Shown piece by piece: positions 1 through 5,811 of a stretch of DNA of 5,973 bases (position 1 is the stretch's first letter; every line of letters begins with the position of its first letter). Location of the stretch: NCBI GenBank assembly GCA_009775535.1, contig VSPW01000123.1:1-5973 (forward strand), given 5' to 3'. The stretch is from Muribaculaceae bacterium. GTDB lineage: Bacteria > Bacteroidota > Bacteroidia > Bacteroidales > Muribaculaceae. Made by a program: the position numbers and the translations under genes. Below the pieces are notes generated by a model, which saw only the letters and a program-made list of their open reading frames with translations, had not been told where the DNA came from and made no database searches.

Positions 1-434
1 ACCCTTCAGACATCGTAAAGGAAAAACTTGCCGCCATACCCGCCCGGATAGCAGAAATAGCAAAAGCGATAAAGGCAGGCAGCACACTTATCGACATCAC
101 TGCCGGGAAGCACCCCTGGATAAAGACAGCAATAATCTACCCGTATTTTACAAGGATGTGCATGTCACCGCGTCCGTTCCACCCCACTACAAGCTGTGTA
201 GGTTGCGGACGTTGTGCACTTTCATGTCCGCTGTCCAACATAAAGATGGAAGCCGACCTGCCGCACTGGGGCAACAACTGTGCCCTGTGCCTGCGTTGTT
301 ACCATATATGCCCCCACCACGCAGTGGCTTACGGAAAAGCCACAAAAGGCAAGGGACAATACCTGTGTCCTGACGTTCAGCTTCCCAGCCCCAACAAACG
401 GGCCACTCCTGGCATAGCCCCGAAGTCTGTCTGA
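1..434 (+). CDS. EFR1-type flavodoxin/ferredoxin fusion protein, 3' part only
   Basis: The gene enters from the left edge. The reading frame is open from base 3, giving 143 visible residues before the TGA at 432-434. The first 50 or so visible residues (from PSDIVKEKL to the YPYF segment) look like the last helix of a flavodoxin-like domain plus a linker. Two bacterial-type 4Fe-4S motifs of the form CxxCxxCxxxCP follow, at bases 195-227 and 279-311, with all eight cysteines intact. This order, together with the WGNNCALC linker between the motifs and the following GKATKGKGQY segment, matches the EFR1 family. Those proteins are about 250 residues long, so roughly 100 N-terminal residues lie outside the window. 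The expected role is cytoplasmic electron transfer between FMN and two iron-sulfur clusters; the partner enzyme is unknown. An internal ATG at 156 is not the true start because the frame runs on upstream. The last 18 residues have no match to the family end that I recall and coincide with the overlap into surE. A stand-alone ferredoxin is less likely given the upstream segment. Confidence 0.85.
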   Translation, partial: PSDIVKEKLAAIPARIAEIAKAIKAGSTLIDITAGKHPWIKTAIIYPYFTRMCMSPRPFHPTTSCVGCGRCALSCPLSNIKMEADLPHWGNNCALCLRCYHICPHHAVAYGKATKGKGQYLCPDVQLPSPNKRATPGIAPKSV

Positions 435-1153
435 TCAGGCGTTGCAGGCACTACCGATATGTAATTATGTGAAAGCCAATACTCATCAGTATCGACCGCA
501 TCCGGCTCATCATTACAGAAACGGCCTGTAAGCCAATAGAACGGCTTACCGTTCGGATCAAGGTAGCGGCGGTACTCCTCGCTCCAGTGCCCGCGCGCAG
601 CACGGCACACCTTTATACCTTCAGGCACAACCTTCGCTGGTATATTGACATTGAGGCACACACCATGCGGAAGCCCCGAGGCCAGCACCTTTTCAACGAT
701 CGAACGCACAAAAGGCAGCCCCATCGAAAAATCGGCCTTAAGGGAATGGTGCAAAAGCGAGAAGCCGACCGACGGTACACCGACAGTACAACCTTCAATT
801 GCAGCCCCCATCGTACCCGAATAAGTTATGGCATTCCCTGAATTGCTTCCGTGGTTTATACCTGAAAGAAGCAGCGACGGCTTCCGTGGCACAACCGCAT
901 GTAACCCAAGCTTCACACAATCCACCGGAGTGCCGCTCACAGAAAACACCCTTGCGCCATGATAGTCAGGGTGCTCGGTTATACGCAACGGACGGTTCAC
1001 AGACAACGATGACGATTGCCCAGACTGTGGGTCATCTGGAGCAACTACAATCACATCCCCGAGACCACTGACCGCCTCAATAAGGCAATGCAGCCCTTTG
1101 GCCTCTATACTGTCATCATTTGTTATCAATATCAACGGGCGTGGTGTATCCAT
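377..1153 (-). CDS. surE: 5'/3'-nucleotidase SurE
   Basis: This is a 258-residue protein of normal SurE length. SurE is a metal-dependent phosphatase that removes phosphate from nucleoside 5'- and 3'-monophosphates in the cytoplasm. The metal ligands known from SurE structures are present: D13 and D14 in ITNDDS, S44 in DDPQSGQSSS, and N100 in SGINHGSNSG. The YSGTMGAAIEG segment (111-121) and the VCLNVNIP segment (165-172) are also typical. The residue after the Asp pair is Ser15 (codon AGT) where most SurE proteins have glycine. The ATG at 1153 is chosen because the N-terminal strand LILITNDD follows directly; the frame stays open to 1351, but that stretch lies inside coaD and has no SurE character. 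The start sits 22 bp after the coaD stop in an AT-rich leader without a Shine-Dalgarno site, so surE is probably co-transcribed with coaD and parE. Its 3' end overlaps the convergent EFR1-type gene by 58 bp. Confidence 0.95.
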   Translation of the reverse strand: MDTPRPLILITNDDSIEAKGLHCLIEAVSGLGDVIVVAPDDPQSGQSSSLSVNRPLRITEHPDYHGARVFSVSGTPVDCVKLGLHAVVPRKPSLLLSGINHGSNSGNAITYSGTMGAAIEGCTVGVPSVGFSLLHHSLKADFSMGLPFVRSIVEKVLASGLPHGVCLNVNIPAKVVPEGIKVCRAARGHWSEEYRRYLDPNGKPFYWLTGRFCNDEPDAVDTDEYWLSHNYISVVPATPDQTDFGAMPGVARLLGLGS

Positions 1154-1175
1154 ATATAAAATCTGTTTTTCTAAT

Positions 1176-1664
1176 TTAACAATCCAAACTATAACCCTCC
1201 GGCAGATACTGCGCAACATCGCGCCCGTGCGCCATAAGGTCGCGCACCACCGTTGACGACAGCCAACTGTATTCAGGAAGCGAGAAAACCAGTACCGTCT
1301 CCAGGCCGCCGATGCCACGGTTGGCATCAGCCAACGTTCGCTCATACTCAAAATCCTTCACCGACCTCACCCCACGGAGCAGGAAACGTGCGCCGGCCTC
1401 TCGGGCCACATCGACAGTCAGGCCGCCGTATGCCACCACATCCACCCTGGGTTCATCGGCATAGACACGCCTGATGGCCTCCACTGCAGGTATCGAAGGC
1501 GGCATTCCTTTCTCGATATTCACACCAACCGCTATGACAATCCTGTCAAACAACGGCAACGACCGCTCCACAACTGAGGCATGGCCCAACGTGAAAGGAT
1601 TGAACGTGCCCGGGAACAAAGCCACACGCCCAACAGGCGCATCATCATGAAATCTGTGAGTCAT
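1176..1664 (-). CDS. coaD: Pantetheine-phosphate adenylyltransferase CoaD
   Basis: The enzyme transfers AMP from ATP to 4'-phosphopantetheine, giving dephospho-CoA, the penultimate step of coenzyme A synthesis. With the ATG at 1664 it has 162 residues, normal for the family. The nucleotidyltransferase signature FPGTFNPFTLGH (17-28) contains the T/HxGH motif as TLGH. K52, R97 and R100 (in LLRGVR) fall where the E. coli enzyme has K42, R88 and R91. DFEYE (104-108) and SWLSSTVVR (133-141) are further family motifs. The Asp of the usual PGTFDPF is Asn22 here, as in NadD, but the rest is CoaD-like. The start is uncertain: TTG codons at 1676 and 1670 are in frame upstream, and a GTG at 1625 would remove about 13 N-terminal residues. 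The ATG overlaps the end of parE by 20 bp, which suggests translational coupling. Nothing resembling a strong ribosome binding site precedes it. Confidence 0.95.
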   Translation of the reverse strand: MTHRFHDDAPVGRVALFPGTFNPFTLGHASVVERSLPLFDRIVIAVGVNIEKGMPPSIPAVEAIRRVYADEPRVDVVAYGGLTVDVAREAGARFLLRGVRSVKDFEYERTLADANRGIGGLETVLVFSLPEYSWLSSTVVRDLMAHGRDVAQYLPEGYSLDC

Positions 1665-3633
1665 CTTCAACCACAAGGTTATTGATTATGAAATTCTGGC
1701 GGTCCATCGTATTCTTGCCCATATAGAACTCAAGCAGCTCCGCCACGGCATCCTCTTTCCGGAGTGTCACCCTGTCCAGACGCATATCCGGGCCGATGAA
1801 CCCCCGGAACTCCTCCGGCGATATCTCTCCAAGTCCCTTGAAGCGGGTTATCTCCGCATTCACACCCAGGCGGTCGATCGCAGTTACCCGCTCCTCATCC
1901 GAATAGCAGTAATAAGTCTCTTCCGGGCCTTTCGACTTCTTGCCGGAACGGCGGGCCGTCAACTTATTGCGCACACGGAAAAGCGGTGTCTGGAGCACAT
2001 ACACATGCCCCTTCTTTATCAGGTCCGGGAAAAACTGAAGAAAGAACGTGATCAGAAGCAGACGTATATGCATACCGTCCACATCGGCATCGGTCGCTAT
2101 TATCACCTTGTTGTATCTCAGGTTGTCGATATCATCCTCTATGTTCAATGCAGCCTGGAGAAGGTTGAACTCATCATTGGTGTATACAATCTTGCGCGTC
2201 AGCCCATATGTGTTCAGCGGCTTACCGCGCAGCGAGAACACAGCCTGGGTCTCCACATCGCGTATCTTGGTGATAGAGCCGGCCGCAGAATCGCCCTCGG
2301 TGATGAATATCGAAGAGGAAAAACGCTTTTTCTCGTCAGCCTTGGCATCATTGAGGTGGATACGGCAATCAAGCAGCTTCTTGTTATGAAGATTCACCTT
2401 CTTGGCCTTCTCCCGCGCTATTTTTGCCACACCAGCCATTGCCTTGCGCTCACGCTCACTATCCTGTATCTTCCGTAGCATCGCCTCTGCCGTATCAGGT
2501 TCACGGTGAAGGTAATTGTCAAGCTCATGCTTAAGGAAGTCGCTTACAAACTTTGACACCGTAGGCCCGTTTGGCCCAATGTCCCGCGACCCCAGTTTCG
2601 TTTTTGTCTGCGACTCGAATACCGGCTCCTCGACCTTAACCGATACCGCCGCTATCATACCATTCCGGATATCGGGATAATCGAAATTCTTCTCATAATA
2701 CTCCTTTATGGTACGCGCCACGGCCTCCTTGAATGCTGTAAGGTGAGTACCGCCCTGTGTAGTATGCTGCCCGTTGACGAACGTATAATACTCCTCGCCA
2801 TACTGGTCGGCATGCGTGAGCGCAATCTCGATATCGTCACCCGAGAGATGTATCAAAGGATACAGCGGCTCTTTGGTCATATTCTCCCTCAGCAGGTCAA
2901 GAAGCCCGTTGCGCGACACCATCCTGCGGCCGTTGTACACAATGGCCAGGCCCGTATTGAGGAACGTATAGTTCTTGAGCAACGGCACAATATACTCATC
3001 GCGATAGGCATATTCACGGAACACAGCCATATCCGGCGTAAACTGAACCCGCGTGCCGTTAGGCTCTTCTGTAGGTACGATATCAGTCTGGTCCAACAGC
3101 ACCCCCTTTGAAAACCGGGCACGCTTCATCATACCGTCGCGCACACTCATGATTTCAAAGCTTCCGCTCAACGCATTGACAGCCTTTATGCCGACACCGT
3201 TAAGGCCCACCGACTTCTTGAACGCCTTAGAATCATACTTCGCCCCGGTATTCATCTTCGATGCCACATCGATAACCGAGCCCAGGGGCACACCGCGTCC
3301 ATAATCGCGCACCGTCACAGTCGAACCCGTAATGTCCACATCAATCTGGCGGCCATACCCCATCATGTGTTCGTCTATGGAATTGTCAAGCACCTCCTTA
3401 AGCAGAACATAGATTCCGTCATCAGAATTTGTGCCGTCACCGAGTTTGCCTATGTACATGCCCGGACGCAGCCGGATATGTTCCTGCCACTCCATGGTCT
3501 TGATGTTGTCCTCATTATACTGGACATCCACGGCAGGGACATCGTTGACCGGGATTATCATCTCCGATGCCTCCATTTCCAACTTGCCGGTGGCGTCAGC
3601 AGGATTTAAGCTATCGTTAAAGTCTTGTGCCAT
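1645..3633 (-). CDS. parE: DNA topoisomerase IV subunit B (ParE)
   Basis: This is the 662-residue ATPase subunit of topoisomerase IV, which works with ParC to decatenate daughter chromosomes. The GHKL ATPase domain shows RLRPGMYIGKLGDG (54-67), the ExxDN box E80-N84, DYGRG (110-114) and the VGLNGVG lid (142-148). The ATP-contacting QTK loop is at 342-344. The TOPRIM domain has EGDSA (446-450) and DADVDG (515-520), which supply the metal-binding acidic residues, and the C-terminal RFKGLGE is at 597-603. The KLGDGTNSDDGIYVLLKEV stretch matches the Bacteroidetes ParE form and differs from GyrB, which has a VRKRPAMYIGD-type start; GyrB is the main alternative. Two features are unusual: about 38 mostly acidic residues before YNEDNIKTMEW, and a Lys/Arg-rich stretch (557-570) between RVRNK and the YCYSDEER segment. 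The ATG at 3633 fits a promoter 25 bp upstream; internal ATGs at codons 20 and 25 are alternatives. It is the first gene of the parE-coaD-surE unit. Confidence 0.94.
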   Translation of the reverse strand: MAQDFNDSLNPADATGKLEMEASEMIIPVNDVPAVDVQYNEDNIKTMEWQEHIRLRPGMYIGKLGDGTNSDDGIYVLLKEVLDNSIDEHMMGYGRQIDVDITGSTVTVRDYGRGVPLGSVIDVASKMNTGAKYDSKAFKKSVGLNGVGIKAVNALSGSFEIMSVRDGMMKRARFSKGVLLDQTDIVPTEEPNGTRVQFTPDMAVFREYAYRDEYIVPLLKNYTFLNTGLAIVYNGRRMVSRNGLLDLLRENMTKEPLYPLIHLSGDDIEIALTHADQYGEEYYTFVNGQHTTQGGTHLTAFKEAVARTIKEYYEKNFDYPDIRNGMIAAVSVKVEEPVFESQTKTKLGSRDIGPNGPTVSKFVSDFLKHELDNYLHREPDTAEAMLRKIQDSERERKAMAGVAKIAREKAKKVNLHNKKLLDCRIHLNDAKADEKKRFSSSIFITEGDSAAGSITKIRDVETQAVFSLRGKPLNTYGLTRKIVYTNDEFNLLQAALNIEDDIDNLRYNKVIIATDADVDGMHIRLLLITFFLQFFPDLIKKGHVYVLQTPLFRVRNKLTARRSGKKSKGPEETYYCYSDEERVTAIDRLGVNAEITRFKGLGEISPEEFRGFIGPDMRLDRVTLRKEDAVAELLEFYMGKNTMDRQNFIINNLVVEDDSQIS

Positions 3634-3767
3634 TGCGGGTAAATAATCTATTATTCCACAAATTTACAAAAAATCCACGACATTTCCATCCATACGCAAC
3701 ACAGTTAAGCCTTTTTACCAGGAGCACCCGGAAAATAAAACCGTAACCACACACGTTTATCAATATA
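3634..3767. other. Divergent intergenic region between parE and the glycosyltransferase cluster
   Basis: This 134-bp stretch is the longest gap in the window. It is A/T-rich on the parE side and holds the only recognisable promoter element, directed at parE. I see no TTTG or TAnnTTTG element on the plus strand, so the start of transcription of the glycosyltransferase genes is not recognisable. An imperfect inverted repeat near 3719-3732 (CCAGG paired with CCCGG, one mismatch) is too short to assign a role. There is no RNA gene and no open frame of note. Confidence 0.75.
3659..3666 (-). promoter_or_regulatory. Bacteroidetes-type -7 promoter element for parE-coaD-surE
   Basis: Read on the minus strand these eight bases are TAAATTTG, an exact match to the TAnnTTTG -7 consensus of the primary sigma factor in Bacteroidetes. 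A T-rich run lies directly upstream. No TTTG -33 element is found at the usual distance, so the promoter is only half-matching. Transcription would begin around 3650, leaving a leader of under 20 nt before the parE ATG at 3633. The position is right for the head of the operon, but chance occurrence in an AT-rich gap cannot be ruled out. Confidence 0.5.
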
Positions 3768-4682
3768 ATGACGGCACTTACAATAGTAATACCGGTCTAC
3801 AACCGCGCCGGGATAGTAGGACGCACCCTGGAAAGCATCGAGGCTCAGTCATGGCGTCCGCTTAATGTGGTGTTGGTCGACAATGGATCGACCGACGGCA
3901 CATATGGCGTGCTATCCCGATGGAAAGACAGCTGCAAGGCATCCGGAATAAATGTCACCCTAGTCAAAGAGCCTATCCCCGGCGCGGCGGCTGCCCGCAA
4001 CAGGGGGCTAATGGAAGTGTCCACCCCATGGGTGATGCATTTCGACAGCGATGACGCCATGCGCCCCGGCCATATCGAACGTATCGAAAAGGCAATCGCC
4101 GGCAACCCTACGGCAGGAATCATCGGCTGGGATGTCATGGTACACCGTAACGACGGCGACCACCGGTATGGATTCAAGGCAAACGATGCCCTATACAACG
4201 CACTGTTCCACGGCACAATGGCTACACTCAGGTGGGCCGCCACTGTAAAGCTAGTAAGGGATGCCGGCATGTGGAATCCGGATGTCAAAGGTTGGGACGA
4301 CTCCGAACTTGGAATACGCATGCTGGCCCTAAAGCCAAAAGCCATATATCTGCGCAACCATATAGGCGCTGACGTATATGCATCAAGCGAAAGCATTACC
4401 GGCACTGGATACGCCATATGCGCATCACGGTGGGAACACTCATTGGACTGCATGGAAAACTCAATACCCGGCCTCCGGTGGCGACGCCGTGTCAACCTCA
4501 TGCGCGCCATCCTTGCCGGACTGTACATGCGCGAGGAATGCCCCGAAGCCGCCAACCTGCTCATAGGCAAAGTCATGGCATCAGAAAATAGCACTCTATA
4601 CCGCACTCTGTACAATATATCATACCGAATGACATCATCCGGACACCGCGGCGCGGCAAGGTTGATGCGGCCGTTCTTTTAA
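3768..4682 (+). CDS. Glycosyltransferase family 2 (GT-A fold)
   Basis: This is a complete 304-residue inverting glycosyltransferase of the GT2 type, expected to transfer a sugar from a nucleotide-activated donor to a glycan acceptor on the cytoplasmic side of the inner membrane. The N-terminal TIVIPVYNRAG (5-15), the nucleotide-binding VDNGSTDGT (37-45), AAARNRGL (74-81) and the metal-binding DSDD (93-96, the DxD motif) are in the standard order. WDDSELG (176-182) occupies the place of the catalytic-base (ED-like) region. There is no signal peptide or clear transmembrane segment. A basic segment with hydrophobic residues (LRWRRRVNLMRAILAGLYM, 236-254) and an Arg-rich C-terminus could hold the enzyme at the membrane, which is my inference. 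The ATG at 3768 starts directly before the first beta strand; no Shine-Dalgarno site precedes it. It leads a co-directional cluster, with the next gene 10 bp downstream. Donor and acceptor cannot be predicted. Confidence 0.9.
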   Translation: MTALTIVIPVYNRAGIVGRTLESIEAQSWRPLNVVLVDNGSTDGTYGVLSRWKDSCKASGINVTLVKEPIPGAAAARNRGLMEVSTPWVMHFDSDDAMRPGHIERIEKAIAGNPTAGIIGWDVMVHRNDGDHRYGFKANDALYNALFHGTMATLRWAATVKLVRDAGMWNPDVKGWDDSELGIRMLALKPKAIYLRNHIGADVYASSESITGTGYAICASRWEHSLDCMENSIPGLRWRRRVNLMRAILAGLYMREECPEAANLLIGKVMASENSTLYRTLYNISYRMTSSGHRGAARLMRPFF

Positions 4683-4692
4683 CGCCCTACAC

Positions 4693-5811
4693 ATGAAGAT
4701 TCTGCTACTAGGAGACGCAAGCAACTACCACGCCACGCTGGCCCACGCACTCAGACTTGAAGGCCATGATGTGACCCTGGCCTCATCCGGTTCAGGGTGG
4801 ATGCGCACACACCGCGACATAGACATATCACGCAAAAATGGCAAACTCGGTGGCGCAATCCTGTGGGCACGGCTAAACACTGTGCTGTCCTCCAGGCTAA
4901 AAGGGTACGATGTGGTGCAGCTGTCAAACCCGGTATTCATTGAACAGAGGCCGCAAAGGGTAGAAGCGATGTTCCGGAAGCTCAGGCGCGATAACGGAGG
5001 CGTATTCCTGACCGCACTGGGCACAGACACTCCATATGTCGACATGTGCCTTGACCGCAAAAATTGCCCGCTACGCTACAGCGAATGGCATATCGGCCAA
5101 GAGACCTCGCCATACATGAAGACCCACTCCGGGACGGCACAAGCGTGGCAGGCCGCTCCCCTACGGAATCTATGCGACATTATATATAACGGCTCTGACG
5201 GAGTGTTGACGGCGCTCTACGAATACCACCTGGGCTGCACCCGCTTGCTGCCAGGCCATATGGTGCAATACGCAGGGATACCAATCCCCACACAGCCGGA
5301 AAATCCCGGCGATGCCAATGACATAGGAACTGTGAACCTGTTCATTGGCCGCCACCGAGACCGTATGGCAGAGAAAGGCACTGACATACTAGAGGATGTA
5401 GCACGCCAGGTAGCCGCAGCACGCCCCGGCAGATGCCGTCTGGACATAGTGGAAAACCGACCATACTCCGAATACATATCACTCCTCAACAGGGCCGACA
5501 TCGTATTCGACCAACTATACTCATATACCCCGGCCACCAATGCCCTCCTGGCAATGTCAATGGGAAAAGTTACCGTTAGCGGGGGGGAGGAAGATTTCTA
5601 CAATTTTATCGGCGAAAGCAAGCTACGCCCCATCGTAAACGCAAACCCCGCCGACACCGGACAGCTTATCAGTGAACTGACATCGATTGTCGACAACCCT
5701 GACAGGATAAAGCAGCTCGGACGGCAAGGGCGCATGTTTGTAAGACGCCATAACGATGCCTCAGTTGTGGCTAAACGCTTCACGGATTTTTGGGAAAGGA
5801 GGCTAAGGTGA
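4693..5811 (+). CDS. GT-B fold glycosyltransferase, GT4-like
   Basis: This is a complete 372-residue protein with the two-domain layout of GT-B glycosyltransferases. The N-terminal domain opens with MKILLLGDASNYHATLAHAL and EGHDVTLASSG, the usual first Rossmann strand and helix. It also has GYDVVQLSNP (71-80) and the segment FLTALGTDTPYV (105-116) followed by two cysteines. The C-terminal donor domain begins near NLFIGRHRDRMAEKGTDIL (215-233), resembling the GR...KG phosphate-binding stretch of GT4 enzymes. It continues through SEYISLLNRADIVFDQLYSY (259-278) and ALLAMSMGKVTVSGG (284-298). The glutamates of the classic EX7E motif are missing: aligned on the AM(S/A)MG segment they would be Tyr278 and Leu286. 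The DQLYSYTPATNALLAM pattern seems familiar from other Bacteroidetes glycosyltransferases, so this may be normal for the subfamily. No signal or transmembrane segment is visible. A run of seven G (5581-5587) lies in the coding sequence at Gly297-Gly298. The stop codon overlaps the next start. Confidence 0.85.
   Translation: MKILLLGDASNYHATLAHALRLEGHDVTLASSGSGWMRTHRDIDISRKNGKLGGAILWARLNTVLSSRLKGYDVVQLSNPVFIEQRPQRVEAMFRKLRRDNGGVFLTALGTDTPYVDMCLDRKNCPLRYSEWHIGQETSPYMKTHSGTAQAWQAAPLRNLCDIIYNGSDGVLTALYEYHLGCTRLLPGHMVQYAGIPIPTQPENPGDANDIGTVNLFIGRHRDRMAEKGTDILEDVARQVAAARPGRCRLDIVENRPYSEYISLLNRADIVFDQLYSYTPATNALLAMSMGKVTVSGGEEDFYNFIGESKLRPIVNANPADTGQLISELTSIVDNPDRIKQLGRQGRMFVRRHNDASVVAKRFTDFWERRLR
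5797..5802 (+). promoter_or_regulatory. Ribosome binding site AGGAGG for the third glycosyltransferase
   Basis: A perfect AGGAGG lies 5 nt before the GTG at 5808. It sits inside the end of the GT-B gene, where it spells two adjacent Arg codons (AGG AGG, R369 and R370). It supports the GTG as the true start. No other gene start in the window has such a site, which fits the weak use of Shine-Dalgarno sequences in Bacteroidetes and makes this one stand out. Confidence 0.7.

Noticed and set aside
324..343. Perfect 7-bp inverted repeat (GTGGCTT and AAGCCAC, 6-nt loop), 33 bases beyond the surE stop on the minus strand, considered as a surE terminator.
   Set aside because: On neither strand is it followed by a T-run, and it lies in conserved coding sequence of the ferredoxin gene (AVAYGKATKG). 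Chance is a sufficient explanation.
1182..1190. Minus-strand TATAGTTTG near the coaD 3' end as an internal promoter for surE.
   Set aside because: The spacing between TA and TTTG is three bases instead of two, there is no supporting -33 element, and co-transcription with coaD explains surE expression.
1154..1351. In-frame upstream extension of surE adding 66 residues.
   Set aside because: The stretch lies antiphase within coaD, has no SurE character, and the ATG at 1153 sits directly before the first conserved strand.
2005..2478. 157-codon open frame antisense to parE.
   Set aside because: It lies wholly inside a well-conserved gene, shows no recognisable domain, and is explained by the codon pattern of the opposite strand.
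3719..3732. Imperfect palindrome CCAGGAGCACCCGG in the divergent gap, considered as an operator or terminator.
   Set aside because: The stem is five pairs with a mismatch, there is no T-run, and no second copy is seen in the gap.
3845..4615. 256-codon open frame antisense to the first glycosyltransferase.
   Set aside because: The opposite strand encodes a protein with all GT2 motifs; the antisense translation is rich in Ser, Arg and Pro without any domain pattern, typical of a shadow frame.
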